Below, piece by piece: positions 16,342 through 23,408 of a DNA stretch of 64,000 nucleotides (position 1 is the first letter of the stretch; every line of letters starts with the position of its first letter). The notes below the pieces were generated by a model. It did no database searches, was not told where the DNA came from, and saw only the letters and a list, made by a program, of their open reading frames with translations. The translations under genes and the position numbers were made by a program. The DNA comes from Anaerobacillus alkaliphilus (lineage in GTDB: Bacteria > Bacillota > Bacilli > Bacillales > Anaerobacillaceae): assembly GCF_004116265.1 (NCBI RefSeq), contig NZ_QOUX01000032.1:1-64000 (forward strand), given 5' to 3'.

Positions 16342-16710
16342 CTAAATAATCTTTTTAGCGGTTTTATTTAGCTTATGGCTAATTGGCCGTTGTAACTTAT
16401 TCGTTTCTTGTTTTCTGGTGAATTTAAGTAATGTTAAGTACTCATCCGTTGATAATCCTTGGTCGAGGGCCTTCATAATTATACTGTCCCAATGAGTATC
16501 ATATGTGTGTTTTGCACCCTCAAAAATAAATGTATCTGCGGAAACACCAAGTACTGGAGAAATTTGATACAAAAATTCAAAACTTGGGTACAGAATATGA
16601 TTTTCCTCAACCGATCGAAGGCAACTTTCCTCTACTCCTGCAATCTCCGCTAATTCAGTTAGAGATAAGCCTTTGTTGATGCGCATTTCTTTCATTGTAT
16701 TACCAATCAT
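16342..16710 (-). CDS. SinR-like XRE-family regulator
   Basis: The 122-residue protein has an N-terminal HTH (M-K-E-M-R-I-N-K-G-L-S-L-T-E-L-A-E) and a C-terminal helical hook (W-D-S-I-I-M-K-A-L-D-Q-G-L-S-T-D-E-Y) resembling the SinR/SinI dimerisation segment. SinR proteins repress biofilm and exoprotease genes in Bacillus. No sinI-like antagonist gene is adjacent. It could also be a SlrR-type paralog; specificity is unknown. Confidence 0.8.
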   Translation of the reverse strand: MIGNTMKEMRINKGLSLTELAEIAGVEESCLRSVEENHILYPSFEFLYQISPVLGVSADTFIFEGAKHTYDTHWDSIIMKALDQGLSTDEYLTLLKFTRKQETNKLQRPISHKLNKTAKKII

Positions 16711-16967
16711 ATATGTCCCACCTTTAGTGTTTATATTCCAAACCTTCTTAAACTTCTATACGTAGCTTCATTCGTTTTTATGGGGGGAAAGATTTTTTCT
16801 TTTAGCTCCAAATATATATCTAACTCAATCGTAATATTCTTCAAATAATTTTTATGAGAAAAAAGTACTTCTAAGATAGTTAACGTTTTCGACATCAATT
16901 ACTATAAGTTTATAAACAATTGGTTTGGGAAAAAATAGAATTATCTCTCTTTAAAGGACGTTTACAA

Positions 16968-18410
16968 ATGAACCATATTCCCATACATAAGTTAATAAAC
17001 GAAGTAAATAAACTAAGCTATACTGGTATACAATCAAATTCAAAAATGGTTGAAGCAGGAAATGTTTTTGTAGCTATTGATGGAACAGCAGTTGATGGAC
17101 ATCTTTTCATAAAAGATGCCATTAGTAATGGAGCTTGTGCAGTAATTGGGGAAAAACCATTGACAGGAGCTTCTGTGCCTTACTTCCAAGTTGAAAATAG
17201 TCGGGAGGCAATCGGTTTATTAGCTGCAAGTATCTATGGAAATCCTTCAAAAAAGCACCAGGTAATTGCTATTACTGGGACAAACGGGAAAACGACAACC
17301 TCTCATTTAATCAAACATATTCTAAACTATGTAGGGGAGAGTTGTTCGTTAATTGGTACAGTTGAGTACGAGATTAATGGTCAAAAAATAAAATCGAGCC
17401 ATACCACTCCTGATGCTCTACAGTTACAAAAATTATTATTTGAAAGTAACGATCGTTATGTGGTTATGGAGGCATCCTCACATGGACTTGATCAACACCG
17501 TCTTGCTGGAACAGGAGTAGATTATGCACTCTTTACAAATCTGAGTCATGATCATCTTGATTATCATGGGAATATGACTAATTATTTCCATGCAAAAACT
17601 CAACTATTTGGGTTACTAAACGTCCATGGAGAAGCAATTATCGGCAATTATACCTCATGGGGAAAAAAGCTAACAAAGCTATTGAAGCAGCAAAAACATG
17701 TCTTTTCAGTTGGGGAAATGGGGTTAGATGACGTTCAATTACTTTCTATTCATGGATTAGAAGTTCTAGTTAAGGACGGTCCTAACCATCTAACGCTCTC
17801 GATACCATTACCGGGACTGCATAATATTTGGAACACTTTGCAAGCCTATTTGCTAGCAAAGAGACTTGGTATCCCAGCAGAGGATATCGTTAAGGCTATT
17901 CAAACGTTTCCAGGTGTGGCTGGTCGTTTTGAACAATACCAGAATGACGTAAAAGCAAATTTTATTGTTGATTATGCTCACAGTCCAGACTCCATCAACT
18001 ATTGTTTACAAACAGCCAAGGAATTAACAAAAGGAAAAGTCGTTCATATATTTGGTTTCCGTGGTCAACGTGACCGCAAAAAACGTTTGCCAATGTTAGA
18101 GGCATCAGTTGAATTTAGTGATGAAGTTATCATTACATTAGATGATTTAAATGGCGAGAGTTTAGAAGGGATGTCAAGAGATATTTACGACCTGATTGAG
18201 AGAGTGGGAAAAGGAAAATGTAAAGTAATCTTAGATCGGACAGAAGCGATAAAGTATGCATGGGATACAAGTGAAAAGGAAGATACGGTATTAGTAACCG
18301 GTAAAGGACCAGAGTGCTATCAACACCCTTTTTTATTGCCAAGTAGATCAGACCGTGAAACAATTGAATACATTAAGATGTTGCATTTAAGCAATAAAAT
18401 CTTAGATTAG
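16968..18410 (+). CDS. MurE-like Mur ligase (UDP-MurNAc-tripeptide synthetase family), atypical
   Basis: The 480-residue protein contains the three Mur-ligase domains: N-terminal UDP-binding, ATP-binding with T-G-T-N-G-K-T-T (about 102) and H-T-T-P-D (about 144), and the C-terminal domain with V-T-G-K-G-P-E-C-Y-Q (about 442). Mur ligases add an amino acid to the UDP-MurNAc peptide. The D-N-P-R (meso-DAP) or D-N-P-A (Lys) substrate motif is replaced near 391 by D-D-L-N-G-E-S, so the amino acid specificity is uncertain. It stands outside any dcw cluster and is probably a second, specialised copy. Start is set at ATG 16968 (AAAGGACG upstream) rather than TTG 16920. Confidence 0.85.
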   Translation: MNHIPIHKLINEVNKLSYTGIQSNSKMVEAGNVFVAIDGTAVDGHLFIKDAISNGACAVIGEKPLTGASVPYFQVENSREAIGLLAASIYGNPSKKHQVIAITGTNGKTTTSHLIKHILNYVGESCSLIGTVEYEINGQKIKSSHTTPDALQLQKLLFESNDRYVVMEASSHGLDQHRLAGTGVDYALFTNLSHDHLDYHGNMTNYFHAKTQLFGLLNVHGEAIIGNYTSWGKKLTKLLKQQKHVFSVGEMGLDDVQLLSIHGLEVLVKDGPNHLTLSIPLPGLHNIWNTLQAYLLAKRLGIPAEDIVKAIQTFPGVAGRFEQYQNDVKANFIVDYAHSPDSINYCLQTAKELTKGKVVHIFGFRGQRDRKKRLPMLEASVEFSDEVIITLDDLNGESLEGMSRDIYDLIERVGKGKCKVILDRTEAIKYAWDTSEKEDTVLVTGKGPECYQHPFLLPSRSDRETIEYIKMLHLSNKILD

Positions 18411-18438
18411 TGTGAAATAGACTAAGCTAAGATTTTTT
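18396..18438. terminator. Convergent terminator shared by the MurE-like and Spo0E-like genes
   Basis: AAAATCTTAG pairs with CTAAGATTTT across a 21-base loop, with T-run on the plus strand. It overlaps the ends of both convergent genes. Confidence 0.6.
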
Positions 18439-18591
18439 TGCTTTTGGATGTGTTTTGTCAAAAGCATTTAATAAACGATCAAGTTCTTGGCTACATCTAA
18501 CAGTAACTGCTGCTGAAAAGCCGTGTTTTATTGCTTTTTTTGTCATTTCCTTACGCTTTTTTTCAATTTGAATTAGAAGGCTTGTAGGCAT
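18427..18591 (-). CDS. Spo0E-like aspartyl-phosphate phosphatase
   Basis: The 54-residue protein carries the Spo0E signature: I-E-x-K-R-K-E-M, H-G-F-S and S-Q-E-L-D-R-L-L-N. Spo0E family members dephosphorylate Spo0A~P and delay sporulation. The start has GGGAGAA 6 bases upstream. It is convergent with the MurE-like gene. Size and motif fit the family well. Confidence 0.9.
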   Translation of the reverse strand: MPTSLLIQIEKKRKEMTKKAIKHGFSAAVTVRCSQELDRLLNAFDKTHPKAKKS

Positions 18592-18694
18592 TAGAAATTC
18601 TCCCAAAATAAGGTTATAAATTAATTATCCTATAAATATACATTTTTGTATTGGAAGTTTGTGACTAATATGTGAACGAAATAAATAAAAATGA

Positions 18695-18720
18695 GGTGTC
18701 CCCTTTATATTGGGGACACC
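18695..18720 (-). terminator. Terminator of the chemoreceptor gene
   Basis: Perfect 9-bp stem GGTGTCCCC / GGGGACACC, followed leftward by a T-rich stretch, 8 bases after the stop. Confidence 0.85.
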
Positions 18721-18727
18721 ATCTTAT

Positions 18728-20110
18728 TTATATATCAAAGTTTTTAATTAAATCCTCTAAATCCTGTGTTAGAGAATTTAAATCAGATACCGCTTTAGCA
18801 ATTTCTTCGATAGAAGCATACGTTTCCTGGGTTAAAGAGTTTGCTTGATCGACGCTTGCAGCAGACTGCTCTGAGATTTTAGTTGTTTCATTGATAGAAG
18901 CCTTGACCTGATTTGTACTAGCTGAAAGCTGTTCTGCGATCGCTGAAACTTCTTGCATTTCTGAGGTAACTGCCTCAATCTCTTTTAGGATTTTCTCAAA
19001 GGAGGCTTTTGCTACCTCAACCACTGTTTTGCCTTCTTCTACCTCTGTTTGTGTTCGAGACATTTTCGTAATTGAATTTTGTGAATCCTGCTGTATGCTT
19101 TGAATTAGACCAGTAATCTCTTCCGCGGACCCTTTAGATTCTTCAGCTAGCTTTCTTACTTCACTTGCTACTACTGAAAAGCCTTTCCCGTGTTCGCCAG
19201 CTCTAGCTGCTTCAATACTAGCGTTTAAAGCTAATAGATTTGTTTGTTCTGCGATGCCATTGATTACATTAACGATATCGCCAATTTGATTTGAACGCTT
19301 ATCTAATTCAGAGATGACGCCAGCTGTCTCATTAACCGAAGTGATGATGATATTCATTTTATTAATAACATTGTTAATAGCATCGGCACCACTTCTAGCT
19401 GATTTTTCTGTTTCATATGAAGAATCAGCAATTGTAGAAGTTGTTGCCGCGACTTTTTGGATACCAATACTCATTTCTTCAACAGCTCTCGCACCTTCTT
19501 CGGCACTTACTGTTAAGTTATCTGAACCACTAGAAACAACACTCATTACTCTTGCCATTTCTTCTGTTGCTCTATGTACTTGTTGAGAAGTAGCTTCAAG
19601 CTCAGCCGATGATGATGAAACTTGTTTACTTAGACCATTCATATTTTTAATAACAGCTTGAAGGTTCTTCACCATATAGTTGATCGTTTTGGATAATTGA
19701 CCAATTTCGTCACGACGATTTTCATCTAATTCATTTATCAACAGATTTCCTTCGGCTACGCTACTTGTTACTCTAATAACTTCCGAGATTGGTTTGGTAA
19801 TTAATCTAGTAATAATAAAAGTAAGGATAATAGCAAAAGTTAGCGCAGATCCTAGAATGACATATAAGGTTGTAATTGCTCTTTGAACATTAGTTTGCCC
19901 GTCCTGAATATTGACAATAATTCCTTGTCCAATTTCTTTGCCGATTTCATCAAAGTTATTAACTACAACTGTCGTATCGGATTTAATGCGATCAAAATCA
20001 TTATTAATCGTTTGCAATTCAAGTAACAAAAAAGACATGCCCAATACAAATGTAAGAATTACCGCAGAGAACCCGACGATTAACTTGTACCTTATTTTTA
20101 AATTTTTCAT
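18728..20110 (-). CDS. Methyl-accepting chemotaxis protein with a very short sensor region
   Basis: The 460-residue receptor has TM1 (about 10-30), an extracytoplasmic segment of only about 50 residues, TM2 (about 80-102), HAMP (about 103-155) and an MA signalling domain with the tip sequence [16 protein letters not shown]. Typical 4HB receptors have about 150 residues between the membrane helices, so this sensor is shortened. It may sense through the membrane or a partner, or may be an internal-deletion derivative that keeps its frame. Confidence 0.9.
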   Translation of the reverse strand: MKNLKIRYKLIVGFSAVILTFVLGMSFLLLELQTINNDFDRIKSDTTVVVNNFDEIGKEIGQGIIVNIQDGQTNVQRAITTLYVILGSALTFAIILTFIITRLITKPISEVIRVTSSVAEGNLLINELDENRRDEIGQLSKTINYMVKNLQAVIKNMNGLSKQVSSSSAELEATSQQVHRATEEMARVMSVVSSGSDNLTVSAEEGARAVEEMSIGIQKVAATTSTIADSSYETEKSARSGADAINNVINKMNIIITSVNETAGVISELDKRSNQIGDIVNVINGIAEQTNLLALNASIEAARAGEHGKGFSVVASEVRKLAEESKGSAEEITGLIQSIQQDSQNSITKMSRTQTEVEEGKTVVEVAKASFEKILKEIEAVTSEMQEVSAIAEQLSASTNQVKASINETTKISEQSAASVDQANSLTQETYASIEEIAKAVSDLNSLTQDLEDLIKNFDI

Positions 20111-20227
20111 GACTTCACCTCGTTGTATTTGTTGTACTTAGACATTTTATTACAAGAAACGACATATGTATACAGCGTTTGGGTAAAGAATGGGTGTTTT
20201 GAACTATAGCTTGAAGGGTGTAAATCG

Positions 20228-20350
20228 TTTTACGGTCCAAAACTAGTAGTTTACAGTCGGAAAATAAAATTTACAGTCCAAAATCAGTAGTTTATAATCC
20301 AAACTAAGCGTCTTATAGTCTGAGTCGAAGTTTATACCCTGTTGGGTATC
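20228..20350 (+). repeat. Phased repeat array 6
   Basis: Units TTTACGGTCCAAA, TTTACAGTCGGAA, TTTACAGTCCAAA, TTTATAATCCAAA and CTTATAGTCTGAG occur about every 20 bases and end in TTTATACCCTGTTGGGTAT. The array lies between the chemoreceptor promoter side and the next terminator. Confidence 0.85.
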
Positions 20351-20369
20351 AGTGACATAAACAAAAAAT

Positions 20370-20399
20370 CATGCCCTTAATCAAGTGAAGAAGGGCATG
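20370..20399 (-). terminator. Terminator-like hairpin downstream of the stalk-domain protein gene
   Basis: Stem CATGCCCTT / AAGGGCATG with leftward T-run (GATTTTTTG), about 60 bases beyond the stop. Confidence 0.85.
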
Positions 20400-20456
20400 A
20401 ACAGGTTAAAGTTAAGAATTCTTAAAGCATAGAGATACCTTTCTATGTCTTTATTT

Positions 20457-21290
20457 TTATCTAATTACTGAATGATTACTATCTAGCAACCGTTGAATTG
20501 AAATTTTTAAATTTCGATTATATGGTACGTCTTTAAAAGTGCCATTGTAGGTGCGAGCACGTCTGCCAATTTTAAGATCGTAAAGATCAATAACATAACT
20601 ACCTGAAGCTTTTCCATCAATTACAGTTCCCTCTATAATCATTTGGGCATCGAATTTATCCCCATTGAAAACCATACTTGTATGATCAGACTCAAAGTAA
20701 CTAGCATTATCTAAAAAAGATGTAAAAATTGTATCAGCTACTAGCTCACGTGTCTGATGAATTCTGTAGAAATCTTCGTAAAAACGTTCTTCAGAGATGT
20801 GTTCTGAAATATTTAGCGTTACACGATCTACATAATAGTAACGTTCTATATATTCAAAAGTTACAATACTAACCGTTTTTGTTTGGCTATTCCAATCTAC
20901 TTTTGCCCCTAATGCTTCACTTATAAAGCGAAGTGGCACTAACGTTCTCCCTTTTACTACTTGCGGGGTTACGTCTAATGTAAGTCTTTGTCCATTAACA
21001 GTAGCTGTTTTGCTACCGATTTTTAGAGTGATTTTTTTCGAACCACGGCTAGCTGTGATGGTTTGTGTTTTCGCATCCCAGTGGACAGTAGAGTCTAACT
21101 CTTCAAAAATTTTACGCATAGGTACCATTGTACGTCCAGCAATAGTAGTCGCCGGTTGGTCAAACTTAATAATTTCACCATCAATTTCAACCTTAATAGA
21201 GGTAGATGCTTCTCCAGTAGAGGGAATAGCTAAACTAGTAAAAAACAAAATAAAAACAAGGGTCATTCTAGATGCTAGTTTTGTGTACAT
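20457..21290 (-). CDS. Secreted protein with copper-amine-oxidase-N (stalk) domain
   Basis: The 277-residue protein has a signal peptide (about 1-29) and a double beta-meander stalk domain (about 30-145) with the hallmark repeats G-R-T-M-V-P-M-R-K-I-F-E-E-L and G-R-T-L-V-P-L-R-F-I-S-E-A-L-G-A. The C-terminal 130 residues are beta-rich and not recognised. Start ATG 21290 is supported by AAAGGAGC 7 bases upstream; the longer frame to 21401 has no ribosome binding site. The name of the domain does not imply oxidase activity; it is a common Firmicute wall-associated module. Confidence 0.85.
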   Translation of the reverse strand: MYTKLASRMTLVFILFFTSLAIPSTGEASTSIKVEIDGEIIKFDQPATTIAGRTMVPMRKIFEELDSTVHWDAKTQTITASRGSKKITLKIGSKTATVNGQRLTLDVTPQVVKGRTLVPLRFISEALGAKVDWNSQTKTVSIVTFEYIERYYYVDRVTLNISEHISEERFYEDFYRIHQTRELVADTIFTSFLDNASYFESDHTSMVFNGDKFDAQMIIEGTVIDGKASGSYVIDLYDLKIGRRARTYNGTFKDVPYNRNLKISIQRLLDSNHSVIR

Positions 21291-21435
21291 ATAAGTGCTC
21301 CTTTTGGATATAAAATATTTGTAACTTTTTAAATATAATTGGTCAATGTCAATTGTGATAGTGGTATTTACTGGTGTTTTGCTGAGAATGAGGAATGCCA
21401 AGTCTAACTTGCCAACCTTTTGTTGTAATTACCTA

Positions 21436-21519
21436 ATTTATTGTCCAAACTGAAGCGTTTATTGTCCAGAATCACCAGTTTATTATCCAAACTGAGTTAT
21501 ATACGCCGGTAGGTTACCT
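21436..21519 (+). repeat. Phased repeat array 7 (TTTATTGTCC variant)
   Basis: Three units TTTATTGTCCAAA, TTTATTGTCCAGA and TTTATTATCCAAA at about 20-base spacing, then an end unit containing GCCGGTAGGTTACC in place of TGGGTAT. Confidence 0.75.
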
Positions 21520-21540
21520 CAGGAACAACCAAAAAAACAC

Positions 21541-21568
21541 CCAACTCCTTAATAATAGAGTTGGGTAT
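21541..21568 (-). terminator. Terminator of the 21.6-23.3 kb operon
   Basis: Perfect stem ACCCAACTC / GAGTTGGGT, 10-base loop, leftward T-run. Confidence 0.9.
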
Positions 21569-21577
21569 CTCAGTATC

Positions 21578-21799
21578 TTAATCTATACTAATAATCTTTA
21601 AGTTACTTCTAAAAAACTCAGTGTTCATCGGTTCAGCTTCTTCTTCCTCAATTTCAGCAGAAATTTGTGTAGTCTCTTTTTCTTGAAGTTGATTACTACT
21701 TTCGGTAGGTTCATTGCTTAAAAGAAATAAACCAGCAATTCCAAGTAGGAGGAATACACCTACAATACTCATAAAACTAATCATTATATTTTTTAACAT
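21578..21799 (-). CDS. Small single-pass membrane protein
   Basis: The 73-residue protein has one N-terminal membrane helix (about 5-28) and an acidic exposed tail. It starts 12 bases after the upstream gene and is the last gene of a three-gene operon with two secreted proteins. No family recognised. Confidence 0.75.
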   Translation of the reverse strand: MLKNIMISFMSIVGVFLLLGIAGLFLLSNEPTESSNQLQEKETTQISAEIEEEEAEPMNTEFFRSNLKIISID

Positions 21800-21811
21800 A
21801 GGGTAATCACC

Positions 21812-22636
21812 TTACTTTACATTATGGTTAATCGTTTCTATTAGAGAACCTCTTTCGTAGGAAGAGAATGCGTCTATTTTAATCGTGTTTCCTCGCTTTA
21901 AGCCCGGTACAGCTAATTCGTGGACGTTATTACCTTGGTAGTGCATTTTCTTACCATCAACTCTGACAACAGCAACAAAGTTACTAGTTTTCACCGTCAC
22001 GTTGGATACCATTGAATTCACATCTACTTTGACATTCGTTAGATGTACAGGCTTTTTCTCAGCCTGTTGTTGAGTTGTATTGGTTTGTTGGTTTGTAGCA
22101 GGTTTCGTCGATGGTTGACTTGTAGTCGGTTTACTACTCGAACTATTGTTGTTTGTAAATGGACTATTATTTGCCTGGTTGTTATTCGTTGTTTGGTTAC
22201 TCTGTTGGCTCGTTGTTCCTTGCGATTTTGGGCTTGTGCTGTTTCGTACCTTTTCTTCTTTCACTTCTTCGATTACAAATGGCATTCTTACTCCAGGGGA
22301 GAGAACTTCATTAGTAATAGATGCTACATTTTCAATAAAAAGCTCGTATTCTAGCCCTGGAACGTACATTTGACTGGGATTTACAGAAATACTTTTTCCA
22401 TCTGCTGAAAGACTAACCGTTACATCTAAATTGCGGTTAAATGAGTTTTTTACCAGGACAGTTGTTTCATTTACTGTGCTTGGATCTAATGCTTCATTAA
22501 ACGTTATAGTCCAGACTTTGTATATGTCATTAGCCACCCTCTGTACAAGTACTTCATGGTTATTTTCTGCAAGTGAAGCAGGCATAGTAGAAAAGACGAA
22601 AATAAGTAAAATTAGAGCTTTTAAACTATTCTTCAT
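21812..22636 (-). CDS. Secreted protein with SbsA-like Ig domain and Asn/Gln/Ser-rich linker
   Basis: The ~274-residue protein has a signal peptide ending near S-L-A-E, an SbsA-type bacterial Ig-like domain (about 25-115; W-T-I-T-F-N-E-A-L-D-P-S-T-V), a long low-complexity N/Q/S/T linker and a small C-terminal beta domain. The upstream gene's TGA lies inside the ATTGATCGTAATG start region, so translation is coupled. ATG 22636 is preferred; TTG 22645 is possible. A surface or matrix role is inferred only from layout. Confidence 0.75.
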   Translation of the reverse strand: MKNSLKALILLIFVFSTMPASLAENNHEVLVQRVANDIYKVWTITFNEALDPSTVNETTVLVKNSFNRNLDVTVSLSADGKSISVNPSQMYVPGLEYELFIENVASITNEVLSPGVRMPFVIEEVKEEKVRNSTSPKSQGTTSQQSNQTTNNNQANNSPFTNNNSSSSKPTTSQPSTKPATNQQTNTTQQQAEKKPVHLTNVKVDVNSMVSNVTVKTSNFVAVVRVDGKKMHYQGNNVHELAVPGLKRGNTIKIDAFSSYERGSLIETINHNVK

Positions 22637-22641
22637 TACGA

Positions 22642-23283
22642 TCAATCCAACTTAAATTCTGCATCAATGTCTTCTAGTTTGTGTTCTACTAATAAATCAG
22701 TAAATACATTTCTACCAGCTAATAAATCATACAGTGAATACCTTTTACCAGCAGTCTTGTAAGTAAACTTTTGATTAATTCTAAAGATATCGCTACTTCC
22801 TTCTGGTACTTTAAAATTCATCACTTCAAGCATTTCATTGTTCTCACTGATTACTTCAATTCGCAAGTCGAAATTGTCATTTAACGTTGCATAACCGATT
22901 TCAAATTTCTTTTTGATCCCGTCAGTTTCAAATGGTCTATTAATCGTTCTACGGTTACCATTTACAAACACATTGATAAAGCTAACTTCTTCACCATTTG
23001 TTAAAATATCTACGTTCGTAATTGATACATCTGTTTCAGCAAGAGAGCTGCCTTTTTTATGGAGCACTTCAACTTGCTCGATATATTTTTTTGGAGCATT
23101 TACTGTAATCTCCCTTGTTGATTTAAAATCTAGGTAGTTTTCAGCAGCACTGTTTTCATTAAGTAAAAATTCTTTGAATTTAAATACAAATGTGTTGGCA
23201 AATACATTTGTTGGTAGCAATAAAGCTGTTGCAATTACAGTTGATAGTAGTAGTGTGATAATATGTTTTTTCTTCATGTTCAA
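22642..23283 (-). CDS. Secreted protein of unknown function
   Basis: The 213-residue protein has a signal peptide (about 1-29) followed by a beta-rich domain with no recognised family. TTG 23283 lies 8 bases after GAGAGG; ATG 23277 is an alternative. It is the first gene of a three-gene operon with the Ig-domain protein and the small membrane protein. Confidence 0.75.
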   Translation of the reverse strand: MNMKKKHIITLLLSTVIATALLLPTNVFANTFVFKFKEFLLNENSAAENYLDFKSTREITVNAPKKYIEQVEVLHKKGSSLAETDVSITNVDILTNGEEVSFINVFVNGNRRTINRPFETDGIKKKFEIGYATLNDNFDLRIEVISENNEMLEVMNFKVPEGSSDIFRINQKFTYKTAGKRYSLYDLLAGRNVFTDLLVEHKLEDIDAEFKLD

Positions 23284-23373
23284 TTGTTCATCCTCTCATG
23301 CCTTATTGTAGTTTATCTCTTATATCGACATATTTTGCTATATTGTTAAGGGGTATTTAATAAATTAATAGAA

Positions 23374-23404
23374 AAGGCAAGCTATGAACATCACAGCTTG
23401 CCTA
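23374..23404 (-). terminator. Terminator of the large repeat-domain protein gene
   Basis: Stem AGGCAAGCT / AGCTTGCCT with leftward T-run, 5 bases beyond the stop. Confidence 0.9.
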
Positions 23405-23408
23405 TTTT

